A stretch of DNA of 64,000 nt from Mauremys mutica. Lineage: Eukaryota; Chordata; Testudines; Geoemydidae. The DNA is taken from positions 6,847,501 to 6,911,500 of the forward strand of contig NC_059084.1 in NCBI RefSeq assembly GCF_020497125.1, given 5' to 3'. The notes under the pieces were generated by a model, which made no database searches, was not told the DNA's origin, and saw nothing but the letters and a program-made list of their open reading frames with translations. This document shows, one piece after another, positions 1 through 11,800 of this stretch. How positions within the stretch are numbered: the stretch's first letter is position 1; every line of letters starts with the position of its first letter. A program made the position numbers and the translations under genes.

Positions 1-163
1 CTTTATAAATTAAAAACACTTGTTTATATATTTAACACCATTATAAATGCTGGAGGCAAAGCAGGGTTTGGGGTCGAGGCTGACAGCTTGTGACCCCCCC
101 CCCATGTAATAACCTTGTGACCCCCTAAGGGGTCCCAACCCCCAGTTTGAGAACCCTTGCACT
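1..163. mobile_element. hAT-like short DNA transposon, left part cut by window
   Basis: The sequence is closely related to 49235-49438, sharing the central stretch about a 'mean-sized' 20-base block ACCATTATAAATGCTGGAGG and the terminal AGTTTGAGAACCC. Ends of this type (CAGTGGTTCTCAAA and its complement) are typical of short hAT elements. The left end lies outside the window. Confidence 0.7.
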
Positions 164-2459
164 AAAATACCATTTTGATTATACTAATAACTGCACCTCT
201 TATTGTTGTCAAAAGTAGTAGACAGTGGGAGACTGTAATAGGCTGCAGTAGAAATTTGACTTCTGCAAGAGAAACCAGTAAACGTATTATTCCATACATA
301 TTTTAAGGGATTTTTCTGTGTTTCACCCGTCTTTAATGACTGACTGGACATACTGAAACAGTGACAAGTATTTCTAAAAACTGATCTGTTCTGAAAACTT
401 AAATATTTTTTGGTAAATTTTTACTTCGCTGTTTGAAGTTATTAGAATGAATTAATGGAATTTTCCTTTAAACTCAGTATCATAGAAAGAACTGCACTCC
501 GATTTTGAATTTTTTTCCAAGACTTACTGGCCCAAGGAGTAAGCCTGCTAAGGCTGCTATGTTCCCAAGTAGCCACGGACCCTTAAAAAGTGTGGTCTTG
601 CAAATTAAAGGAATTGAAACAGTTCTGTACATTTGTACTGTATCTAACTGTAGCATTGGCAATCAATTTTTTATTGAATAAACTTTAAAATACACAGAAC
701 AAACATAACTTTGTGCTTTTGTTATAGTCATGTTTCCCCTTTTTGATTTAATTCCACTTTTTATTTTCTATTGTAGATTTTCTGTATTGTGCTGAATGTT
801 CCCTCTTTATTTGTTTTCACCCTTTATATTCTTTTCCTATATTGTACTATGTTCTCTCCTTTCTCTTGTATGTTTTGTCTCTTCCTCCTTTTCCTATAAA
901 CCTCTCTCCTTGTTTTTCTTTAATTTATCCCATTTATTCTCTTTTTAACCTCCACACACCTGTTTGTATTCACTGATGAATCTATACATATCAGCTCACA
1001 TTTACACTTGCATTTATCCGCTTGCACTTACTTGTGAAAAGACCCACTTGCTCACATGCAGCCATATGCTAACAAATTCACTCCTGACTCCTCCCATCTT
1101 CCAGTGATTAAAAACCGTGGATCCCAGAGCCTGCCTTTTTTGTTACTCCTACAATCCTAGTAGTTGAAACACCTTTTTCTTCCTCTTTAAAGAGTCATAT
1201 AGTACCTCTTTAGGGCTAATAAATGGACTTTAATGGAATTACTCATGTTTAAAGTTAAATGCTTTGCAGGATCAGGGCGTTAGTCTAGCACTTCAAATTT
1301 AGCATTGAAAGTATGTAAATGCACTTATCCATAATGGTTACTTCATTCATGTAAGATGGTGACATTGTGAAGAGAAGTTTTACTAAGTCTTCACAAAGTT
1401 GGCATCCTGTGGATACAGATATCTGCAGATTGACTTATTTTAATATTTTGCCTGCATGTGACCCTCCCCCACCACCTCCCACAACACTGTCATTGGCATT
1501 TCAGTTACCGACTTTTTTTTGTCCATGTCTTGAGGATTCTAGCCCCAGATTTGATAGCTGTATGTCTATGCTGTTTCACAGTATAACATTTTTATATCTG
1601 AAGCCTTTCTGGGTTATTCCAAGTTATTGTCCTGAATATAGCTGCTTTTGTTGAAGAAATGTAACCTTATTGTGGTCTTAAAGAAGGCAGGCTATAATGG
1701 AATACGTAATACACTTTGGTTTAAATATTATAGGAGCGTGCGGTATATTTGCAGGAGGGAGTGTTGTTTGATGGCTTCTTCATTTCTTTGGCATCACTGA
1801 TGTGTAGGGCTTGAAGATCGAGGTGTCTGTTCGTTTTAAGGATGTTTTTACCAAGGCAGAATTAAGGATGTTTATCTTAGATTAACTGTGTAGACCCATA
1901 ACTTTTAAGTGTAATATTAATTTTGAAATTCCAAGCTTTAATGTGGTTTTTTTGACTTGTTTCATTTTTGAAGAAATGACAGCATTTTAAAGTGGTTTCC
2001 CTTAAGTAATTGATAGCTATTCCAATTAGACATGATTTTTTTTTTTGCCTGTAAATATCCTTTGTTTTAAAGAATATTTTCAGAATTGCTCAGTTACAGG
2101 ACTTTCTGGGGAGCTTGCCAGCTATGCAAGGACTGTGTGAGAGGACCATGCAGGGTATAGAAACTATCAGGCTCCATAACATACGTAGAAACATCAAAAT
2201 GTTCTTATAAAATAACAACATAAAACTACCAGTAGCTAATCACTGTCCAAAGAGTCAGTCTGACCTAACCCGTATGAATATGAAGATAATCATCCAGACG
2301 TGAACTGTGTACAAACTTGAGGTCATGATGTCTCCCTGAGTCTTTAGACAAACCACTCCAGTGTTATGCTGCTGTTTGTAGCTTTGCAGAGTGAAAAATG
2401 TCCAAATATTGTCCCTTTTCAGTGCTGTTTCTAAGAGTTCCCTGAGCAACTGTGAAACT
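164..2459. other. no gene recognised
   Basis: AT-rich sequence with a long T/C-rich stretch at about 760-960. No exon, RNA gene or clear repeat is seen. It may be 5' intron of DIDO1 or intergenic. No CpG-rich stretch that would suggest a promoter. Confidence 0.5.
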
Positions 2460-2469
2460 GATAAGAAGC

Positions 2470-3470
2470 AGGTCGGTTTGCTGCAGCTATTTGGGAAATT
2501 TATTAGAGGTTCCCATTATAGCTGTTGTACCAATATAATAAAAAAAACCAGCAGGATCTTATTAAGAGGGATAAGGCAAAGATGCCACATTTATTGTAAA
2601 TACCATAACAAAACAAAAGACAATGTTTTCCTACTTGTTTCTATTACTAATTATTCCTTATACAAACACACACACACACATATATTCATTCACACAATCA
2701 TTCATTCAGGTTCTGTATAGATGTTATAGTTACCAGCCTAGATGTTGCTCATGCCAAGTTACTGGCCAGGTATCTTGGTCATGAGGATGGAGCCGAGTCT
2801 GTGTCAGATGCATCTGATGCTCCTGGAGGTTGGTATCAGAACCATAGACTCAAAGTCCTCAGTCTTTAGAGTCCAGTTTTATAGGGATTTTTCCCTATGT
2901 TAGTTCATAGGAGTTGCCTCATTCTGCTGTTGCTAAATCAATCAGCAGATGGCTGGCTCCATGTTAATAGGTGTTTTGTTTTTCCTTCCTTTGAGGTGTG
3001 GTGGGTCATCTGGTTGATCCCACTTGACACCTTCTTCAGCCAACACTGAATTCTTCAGACTGGTAACTCCCTAACCATTCAGTCACATACATTCTCTATC
3101 TTAATTACATCTATTTCACTGTTTCTTTACTTTTTGGGGTGTTACCAATTTATGTGAGACTCCCTGTCTTTTAACAATCAAAGATAAAGTGAGATGAAAA
3201 CTTACAGAGGGTGGGGGTCTCTATTTATACACTATAACAGCTACTGTTTTGGCTTACTTAGAGTTAATTAATGTTTAACAAGTTTTATACAAAGTATTTC
3301 TTTGAGCAGGCTTCACACAGACACAGCTGGTGGCTTGCAGGTTAGAATCACAAATTTACTTTTAACATAAACCTTTAGTTATGAGGCATCAATTAACAAT
3401 AAGTCATTTTTCATATAAACCATGTCTAATATAAACCTTCTTTAATATCCCTACATAGCTACTTGTTTAT
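2470..3470 (-). mobile_element. LTR of an old retroelement, reverse orientation
   Basis: Read on the minus strand there is a TATAAATA at 3222-3229 followed about 630 bases later by AATAAA at 2590-2595, the order expected of an LTR promoter and polyadenylation site. I also recognise the sequence as a family repeated in turtle genomes, from memory. No coding part is seen beside it, so it is probably a solo LTR. Ends are approximate. A short (CA)n run at 2666-2680 lies inside. Confidence 0.55.
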
Positions 3471-4320
3471 TCGTTTCTTGTCCCCATTAAAGCCAGTGTG
3501 TTCAGAAGAGGAATCTTACTGTCAACCTCTGCTGATTGAGATTCATTCCTAGTTGCATATTTGTGTGTACTGTAGCCTTGTCAGAGTTAATGAGTATGTC
3601 TTTGATTAGGTCAATAATAATATTAGTGATACAAGATCTTCTGATTAGCAGAACAATCTATAATGAGGATCTGACAAAATTCTCTTTCAGTTAGTTGCTG
3701 AATGCATAAAAGGTGTGTGAAGTCTAGTGATCAACCTTGTAGAAAACTAGAGAATTTGGAGGACGTTCTGTGATTGGCATGAGGAGGGAAAGATTGTCTT
3801 GCCATGTTGCTTTCATTCTAGAATTTCTTCAAGCCAAGTAGACATGAGCCCAAGTGCTACCAACATTAAAGTCCAGTTTGCAGCAGTTGTAGGCTAGTTT
3901 TCATGCGGCTGGGTGGACAGCTTAGAGGCCATCAAATGTATTATGTGCCTCTATGATGCTCTGTCCTGAGCCAAATCTAGCGCACTGCTGGGTAGAATGC
4001 CTATGAGGAACAGGTGTCTGACACCATCCTACCACCAAAGCATTATATATTCTCAGCTTCATCTCTCTACTTATCAGGGTGTTTGGTTGTGAAAGATGTT
4101 CTTAATGAGGTGCATCAATACTGATGACAGTTTTGCAGTGAGGGCTTCAAGTTCTTTCTTGATGCTGCCCATGTTATCGACAACAGAGCCAAGGTAGGTG
4201 ATATCACTAACAATATCAACTGAGTGGTCATGCACTACGATGCTAGAACCCACAGTATATTCAAAATTGCTGACTGGAAGAATTTTGATTTTACCCCAAA
4301 TGGGAGAGTAGTTGTAGGAT
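3471..4320 (-). mobile_element. decayed LINE reverse-transcriptase-like fragment
   Basis: The complement of about 4070-4290 is open and reads VDIVSDITYLGSVVDNMGSI, with KKELEALTAKL after it. A V-D-x-x-x-Y-L-G-S stretch of this kind lies after the catalytic part of reverse transcriptase in several LINE groups. The rest is decayed and I cannot name the clade. The outer limits are guesses. Confidence 0.45.
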
Positions 4321-6552
4321 TCAGAAGAATGGTTAAACGGTTAACTCTATTCCTGTAGGTAGGCACCCAGATGTTTCTGAAGGCTGTTGACAGCCTGAGA
4401 TCAGTAAAGCAAGCTGTGATTCATGCTTGGAGCTTAAAATTGGTATGCTCTCACAACTCCCCTTTAGAGACAGCGAAGAGAGGGTTTCATTATGTTTGTT
4501 GTTAAAGATTCTGTTTCTCATCACTGCAAACTGATTTGAAGGATAGGAGAGTGATATGTACTGTCTTGTAGAGAGGCTTCCATCATTTCTGCACCTCGCT
4601 ACATTTGTGTTTAGACCCTTCTAGAATTCAGAACAAAGATTACATGTACGTTCCATTTGAAGCAGAAAATTGCTTTGCCCACTTTCTGTCCAGAATTGCT
4701 AAAGCAGAGTAAAATTCAATTGTTGGACATGCATAGGGCACCACAGGTTTACATAATGGATCTCAGCATGGAGGAAAGTGCTATTTAGAAAGTAATATCT
4801 GAACCAAAATTTTTAAGATGTTAAAGATTTGTAAGGCATGTAAAACTTCATCAGACATTGTACATTAATGTACAGGTGCTTGCAGAAGTGGTTGTTGGCA
4901 GATGGGTGTTGCAGTTGGATCTGAGATACTATGCTTCCCTAACTCAGGTGCTTGAAGTGTTTTGGGAGAAGTCAGGGGTCTGGACTGGTATAGAAGATCA
5001 AAAAGAAAAATGATTTTTTTTTACTTAGTGATTTTCTTTCTTTGAGATCTCTGTACCAGCCCAGGCACCTTTTGGTTGTAGCTTTTCTGTACGCAGTTTC
5101 CATTACAATGTACATGTTCATATTAGTTATTTTAATTGTTTGGCAGCAGAATTTGTGTGGTTCCAAGTATTGTTTTCAATGTATTCAACTGAAGCACGAA
5201 GAACAACTAGACTTCTGATTTATAAAGATGTTCTAATGACATGGTAACCATGAGAATAAAACCAGAACCCTTTGTGATGTAATAAGAGAATCTAGAAATA
5301 TGTATAATCTTATTTATGATATCCTGTGTTTTATATACAAGTTTGTGATAAGAAAATACCTGAGCTATATAAAAAGTTTATTTTTTATTTTTTGGGTATC
5401 GTCACATTACCGTTTTGAAAAAGCAAAACAAGGCATTGTAGGAGCACTTCTTTGTTGGGGGTACCTTCCTATAGACTACAGATGTAGTGATACCATGCTT
5501 AATTGTTGAAAGGAGACTTTGTTCAGTGCATCAGTGCGAAATTGAGAGGATGAAAACCTTGTTAAGACCCATTGCACCACTTAAACTTGTAGTGTGGTTG
5601 GTTAGGAGGAGCCATCCGTAGGACAGGTCTGGAAGGGGATCCTTCTCCTGCATGTGGCTGGGGAATGTCTCTGTATTAGTTCCTTCTATGCTGAGATGTA
5701 ATTGAGGTTCAGAGGTGGACCAGAGGAAGGGCCACAGACTTCATGGTTAAATGGGTCCTGTGACTGTAAGAGTCCAGGTAACACAAAGGAGCTGTAACTT
5801 GCACTTCCCAACCATACGCTGGAGTAGTGGTGGTGGAGGTGCTACACTGCAGCTCTGCGTCTTTTGCCCTAGTCCCTTCCATGCTCCACCTACATATAGC
5901 TCAGTAATTTAGGATTTGTTTTGAAGTTATTTTCAACCCTGAGGAGAGATTTTTGCCTACATTTATTAAAACTGGCTTGTATTTCAAACACATTTTAATT
6001 ACAGTTGGTCATTGAACTTTTTGACACGGTCACTTTTGTCATTGGTATCATGGGAGCTCTTCACACTGAGCAGATCAGAAGAGCTTTTGAAGAAGCTTTT
6101 ATACAGCTGTCTATCAGTGAGATTCTGTACATTTTTTTTGTTTGTATACTCAAAGACCCTCTAAAAGTGATGTGACAATAAAGTGAAATAATGATGATGA
6201 TACGGTTTCTCTAATGTAGAAAGTGCTATAATTATAAGTGCCAGTGGGAGTTTGGTGATTCATTGGTTAGGGTAATGTACTTTTAAAAAGAGCAATTATA
6301 AAATGGTTTAGTTTGATATCACAAAAATATTTTTTAAATTGTTGGTTTTTAATAAGAATCTAAATAGGACAGGGATGCAAGGATTTATGGCATCTACAGA
6401 AATGTTGTTTTACTCAGCTGAACTGCTGAGAGCCCTATAGTAGACACATCTTACAGTTGGACAAGTTTTTATTGCTGTGCTAATTCAGCCTGCTTTTTAG
6501 CAGGTTTAACTAATGTGGTAAAAACTGGTCCAGTGGGGGAGCCTTCTCTACA
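4321..6552. other. no gene recognised
   Basis: Mixed AT-rich sequence with no exon or element that I can support. The stretch at about 5560-5900 is less AT-rich and may be an old repeat. Confidence 0.45.
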
Positions 6553-6865
6553 CTAGGTATGTCTACACTGGAGAAAGAAAGAAAAAAAAAAAAACCCCTT
6601 ATGCAATAATGAGTCTCCGAGCCCAGGTGTTATGCACTATGGTGCTAAAAATGTCGATGTAGAAGTTCTAGCTTGGGCTCTGAAGCCCTGGAAGGGAGAT
6701 AGATTTCAGAGCCAGAGCTCCAGCCCAAGTGGGAACATCCTCTTGGCTATTTTTCTTGCTGTAGCATGAAACCCCTTGAATCGGACTCTGTAGACCTGGG
6801 CTCTAAGACTTGCTGCTGTAGGGATTTTTTTTGCAGCATAGGTGTATACTTCAAGGCTCTCCGGA
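6553..6865. repeat. possible decayed short DNA transposon
   Basis: It begins AGGTATGTCTACACTG, the start of a family of short inverted-repeat elements seen several times in this window, and has internal complementary stretches (GCCCAGG, CCTGGGC). The right end is poorly preserved. It contains a poly-A run near 6580-6596. Confidence 0.4.
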
Positions 6866-7359
6866 GGGTCAGCTAACCAGATGGTAGAACAGGTGGCAGG
6901 GTTTATTTTTGTAAGATTGTCCAGTGTAGATGCAGTGTTAGGTGACTTTGGTTTCCCATGACAGCTACGTTTGACTGGTACAGTGGAATGGTTGATCTCG
7001 AAAGTGAGATTTATGTATGCAAGAGACAGAGCTTTCTCTAACAGTCCATGACTTTGGACCTCTCTTCTGGAAGAGATTTGATTGACTATAATCTTCAGAG
7101 TATTCAGAATAAAATATAAAACTCACTTCTTCAACCTAGGTTTCCCACAAATCAAATATTTAAAAATAAATCAAAACCCAAATACCTAACCATACAAACA
7201 ACCCAAGAACAAAACAAACAAATCCTACTCACCTTCCCACCCTCTAACCCCCAATGCTATAGAATGGGAAAAGAGAAAAAGAGACGTCATCTTATGTTCA
7301 CTTTAAGATGTATGTTGGTCAGGTATCATAGTGATTGGTACAGCATACAAATATATGTA

Positions 7360-7650
7360 CAATAGAAGCTCAGAGTTATGAACACCAGAGTTACGAACTG
7401 ACCAGTCAACCACACACCTCATTTGAAACCGGAAGTATGCAATCAGGAAGCAGCAAAGGTTCTCTCTCCCTCCCCCCCCCCCCCCAAGAGGCAAATACAG
7501 TACAATACTGTGTTAAACATAAACTAAAAAAATAAATAAATGGAATCATTTTTCTTCTGCATAGTAAAGTTTCAAAGCTGTATTAAGTCAATGTTCAGTT
7601 ATAACATTTTGTTCAGAGTTGTGAACAACCTCTTAATCAGTTAGCCTCTT
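7360..7650. repeat. short inverted-repeat DNA element
   Basis: It starts GCTCAGAGTTATGAACACC and ends with the approximate complement GTTCAGAGTTGTGAACAACC, with a C-run at about 7470-7485 in between. Apparent open frames here are within the repeat and are not genes. The family is, from memory, common in turtles. Confidence 0.5.
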
Positions 7651-7684
7651 AGAGCTGGTATGGCATCGTGTGTGTACACTCTTC

Positions 7685-7830
7685 TATGTTCCATTCTGTG
7701 CATCCGATGAAGTGGGCTGTAGCCCACGAAAGCTTATGCTCAGATAAATTTGTTAGTCTCTAAGGTGCCGCAAGTACTTCTGTTCTTTTTACGGATACAG
7801 ACTAACATGGCTGCTACTCTGAATCCATTC
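7685..7830 (+). repeat. interspersed repeat with hammerhead-ribozyme-like core (family A)
   Basis: The segment contains CCGATGA (7704-7710), a perfect 7-bp hairpin GTGGGCT/AGCCCAC (7712-7718 and 7721-7727) and GAAA (7728-7731). GCAT (7700-7703) can pair with ATGC (7736-7739) to enclose the core. This resembles the CUGANGA - stem II - GAAA layout of hammerhead ribozymes, with U4 changed to C and one extra A before stem II. The 3' part ends with GACTAACATGGCTGCTACTC. See the finding for the link with a second family. Confidence 0.6.
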
Positions 7831-7944
7831 CCAAGGTGTTTTGAAAGGGTCATGTTAAATTAAAACTCCCTGTTTAAAATGTAATTTGCAATCTTGCCAC
7901 TGGGTGGAGCAAAATTATAACAAATTGCAAAATATGATCTATTC

Positions 7945-8307
7945 CAGTGGTTCTCAGCCAGGGGTCATGGGCCCCTGGGGGGCCGTGAGCAGATTTCAGG
8001 GGGTCCTTTGAGCAGGGCCAGTGTTAGACTCACTGGGGCCCAGGGCTGAAAGCCAAAGCCCCACCGCATGGGGCTGAAGCCTGGGGCCCTGAGCCCCGCC
8101 ATCCGGGGCTGAAGCCAAAGCCTGAGCAACTTAGCTTTGCAGTTTTCCCTGTGGCATGGAGCCCCAGGTAATTGCCCTGCTTGTACCCTGTAACACCTGC
8201 CCTCGCTTTTATATGCAGAAAACCAGTTGTTGTGGCACAGCTGGGCCATGGAGGTTTTTATAGCATGTTGGCGGGGGCCTCAGAAAGAGAGAAGTTGAGA
8301 ACCCCAT
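7945..8307. mobile_element. short hAT-like DNA transposon, complete
   Basis: It is flanked by an exact 8-bp duplication ATCTATTC (7937-7944 and 8308-8315). The left end is CAGTGGTTCTCAGCC and the right end has AGTTGAGAACCCC, an imperfect inverted repeat. The 8-bp duplication and ends are typical of hAT elements. It has no coding capacity and is GC-rich inside. Confidence 0.8.
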
Positions 8308-8666
8308 ATCTATTCAACATCAGAATGTTCCCTAACCTGAGAAAATACCAACTGCAGTGTTAGGTATGCATTGGTAATATCAGATCTGTTCCTCAAGATT
8401 AAATATATTGAAGATTATTTTCCATATATGATCTTTGGACTCTGGTTGATGGCACAAAAATATTAAACCGGATTTATTTGCACAATCAGCAGAGGGCATT
8501 CTGGAGTCAGTAATATGTTACAAGCTGAAAGATTCAAAGAAGACATGTTAGGGCACATATGTTTAATTTTTAGTTTTTGTTCAGTGGCATATGTTGCATA
8601 AGAATAGTAGGCTATTTTATTAGAATTGAACAAGTAGTGATTAGCTGACTTTCCCTCTTCCTTCAG

Positions 8667-8853
8667 GTATATCTCTTAGAATTGCGTGATGTGTGATGAA
8701 TTGGAAATTCTGAACAGGGAGATTGAGCGGTTATTACGGAGCAACATCGTGGAAGAAGGCACTTTAAATTCAGACCCTCTTCAGCCATCTACCACTGACT
8801 CCTTGGATATAGCCACTGATTCAGAGAATGAAGCAAAGTACAAATTAGTGCAG
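8667..8853 (+). CDS. DIDO1: DIDO1 exon 1 in this window: translation start
   Basis: A pyrimidine-rich tract and AG end at 8666. The exon has a short 5' untranslated part (8667-8688) with an in-frame TAG at 8677, then ATG at 8689 with G at position -3. This stop rules out a coding connection upstream, so 8689 is the likely start. It codes for residues 1-55, beginning MCDELEILNREIERLL, which looks like a short charged amphipathic helix, followed by an acidic Ser/Thr-rich stretch. It ends CAG before gtaccc, in phase 0. Because the exon has a 3' splice site, a noncoding exon must lie upstream. The match to DIDO1 is by frame continuity rather than by recognised similarity to the mammalian protein, which lacks this part. 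Confidence 0.75.
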
Positions 8854-11800
8854 GTACCCAATGCCTTAATAAACAGTAATAGGGTTCTCAAAATCAGGTT
8901 ATACCACTGGTTTTTTATTTGTTTTGTTATTGGAAGATTTGAAATGTACATGGGAAGTATTTAGAAAGCAGGGAATAACCTGAATTTGTCCACATGAAGC
9001 ATTAGTTTATCTGTTGCTGTCAGTGGTAGAAAAATTGTTTGAATTGCTTTACTATTTCATGTATCAGCTGAGAAGAATGGCAAATTTCTGTTTTCATTTG
9101 TAAAATGTAATGGCACTGGGGAGAATGTGGAGATGATAATTTCCCAAGTAGTAACAAGTAGTTAAAAATAGCAAATATGCTTTAAGACTCTGGGGTTTGT
9201 GAACTTGAACCGTTTGAGTTGAACAAATAAATTGTAGGGAAGATGTGTTGGAACATGTAGGATTGTTTATCTTAATTTATCCTTACATTTGCCTGTCTCC
9301 ACCTCTGGTGCATTACCAGAATTTATCCTTATCATGCTGAAATCCTTGTTCATGTTTAAACACTTTTACCTTTACTGTTGCGATTCCTGTTGCAATTGCT
9401 CCTAAATCATTGTTTGTTCCAAGAAATGGAATCATGTTACCTTTTTTCTCAGTCACTGGCTTATCTTCAAGTTCAATTCAAAACTGACTTTCTTTATTGG
9501 TTCTATCCTGCCTCCTGTTCCCAAGCCTGCTCGCTGTACTCCAATTGGGATAGGCTTTTCTGTACTTCTGTACAGTTAGCTTTGTTCCTGTAGTAAAGTA
9601 AGTTCCTGATTCTGAAATGTTCTTGAAAAAGATTTGCCAGCAGAGTTAACTGCTATGATAGAGGGAGATCTCTTAACAAATGGTTAACAGCCTTTCTTTG
9701 GCCTAGTCTAGCTTTCATGAAGCATTTTAAAAAAAGTTTTGCCCCATTCATGCAGGCTGTACCTGCTGATAAAACCATGTTTCTTGAAAAATATTCAAGG
9801 ATAGATTTTGAAAACTGTTCGGGTTTGGGAATCTTTGTAGAGTGCACGTGACCATAGGGACAATTTCTCACTTGTGGAGCTTCATCTGGAACTGTTAATC
9901 TTCCCTACTTTTAAACCACTAACTAATTTCTTGTTTTTAAATCTTTGAAGCTATGGTCTTGTCCACACTTACAAATTTTGCCGCTCTAGCTATGATAGCA
10001 TAGTTTAATTGTATAGCTTATTCTGGTTTGGCAAAGTGAAATAAATTATACCAGTAAAAAGTGACCTAAATCAGTATAATTACATCTGAACACGCATAAC
10101 TGTGGCAATGAAAAAAATCACACTCCTTGCCAATATAGTTATACTGGTAAAACTTTTTAAGTGTAGACTAGGCCTACTTTTTTGCTGTAAAATTGCGTTT
10201 GACTTGTTTTAAAACACTTTATAGTGTAAAATATTTGATATCAAGGGATGACACAAAAATACACCTGTCTTTTAGCAATTAGGGTATGTTGGCTTGACTG
10301 AGTCTCTTTAAACTCTGTCTTGAAAACACAGTACAAGACCAAGAGAAAGTGAAAGAATAGAGAATTTATCCTTACGCTAACTGGTAGCTCACAATTAGAT
10401 ATCTATATCTGGCTGTAGGGAAAATTTGTAGGACTAAAGCTGGTGTTAATCAGATTTATCTAGCATCATCAGCTTCAATTAGTGATGTTAAACTTGGCTT
10501 AAGCTTTTTAAAAATAGGATAATGTTTTTCTGCATTTTCAGTACTGTTAGAAATATCTAAATATAGATTATATACTTTAATTTCACTCTTGCTGAAAAAC
10601 TGATAAAAAAGAAAATGTGAAGGTTGCTTTCAAGTGTTACAGATGCACTTTGCCTTTTACTTTATCTGTTTTCTTACAAAAACTATCTCAATTTACAGAC
10701 TTATTTTTTAATAATGAGAACTTTGTAGCAATTTAAAGCATTACATACAATTGACCTGTTTGTGTTGTCTGATCTGTGGGAATTGTGTAATACAGAGTGG
10801 TAAAGTAAATTAATAAAACTGTATAAACTTTTAATTTTTTTTTCCTTTCAGGAGCCTACAAGTGGAGGATTGATATCTGAGTCTTTGGATTGTCATCAAG
10901 ATGAACCGTGCACTTCTGAATTATCAAATTCAGCATGTGCTTTAGGGATTATGCTGAATGACTCTGATCGACGACTGCTGCCCTCTTCTCACTCTCCCTT
11001 TCATTTAGATCTGCAGGGAGAAACCATCCCAACCTCTAATGCTGTGTCAGGTAAAGCATATAGAGGACATTGAAGAATCTACCTATTTCTTTAACTTTTA
11101 TCTGGAGTTTAAATCTCAGAATTTGGATTCCCTCTGCTGTTCTCTTAACATTTCTTCATCTTCCAAGGTAAACAAATACGTAAAATATTGTTTGATCTGT
11201 TGCATCATAACTGCTTTGATTTTCAATTTCTTATTAATATCAGTTTAAAGTTTTCTAATATTTTAAAATTATAATCTTGTTGCTACATAAGATGCTTAAA
11301 ACTAAAAAATAAATATGTAATGTTATTTTTAAACATGATCTTCCAAAGAGTTTAACAAAATTCCATCAAATTTAGAAATGATTTGCGAATGCTCCAATAG
11401 CTAGGCGAGAAAGGTGATTCAGCATTTTTATTACCTTACTATTAGCTTAAAAGTCATTATTTTTTTAAATTCTACTGCAGCATTCTTATTAGCCATTTCC
11501 CACTTCAGTGATGCTTAAGCATGCACTAGCTTGATGGTATCAACAGTACAATCCCACTGAAGTTGTCTTACAGAGAATCTTGTAAGTGCTATGTTTTCAA
11601 ACACTATTATGTGGATTTGAAAAGTTTCCTATTTTAGCTTTAATTACTTTATAAATGGTAGCATATTTTTTAAAAAAAGAGAGAACTTCACAGACCATTA
11701 GTTTTTAGTTTAAGTAGACAAATACATGGCACCATTTTGTCATGGGCTAACTCTACAGGGTTTCGTCCCTGATATGTTACAAGTGTAACATATGCTGGTA

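Noticed and set aside
7303..7535. Small open frames on both strands around the C-run
   Set aside because: They lie in a short inverted-repeat element.
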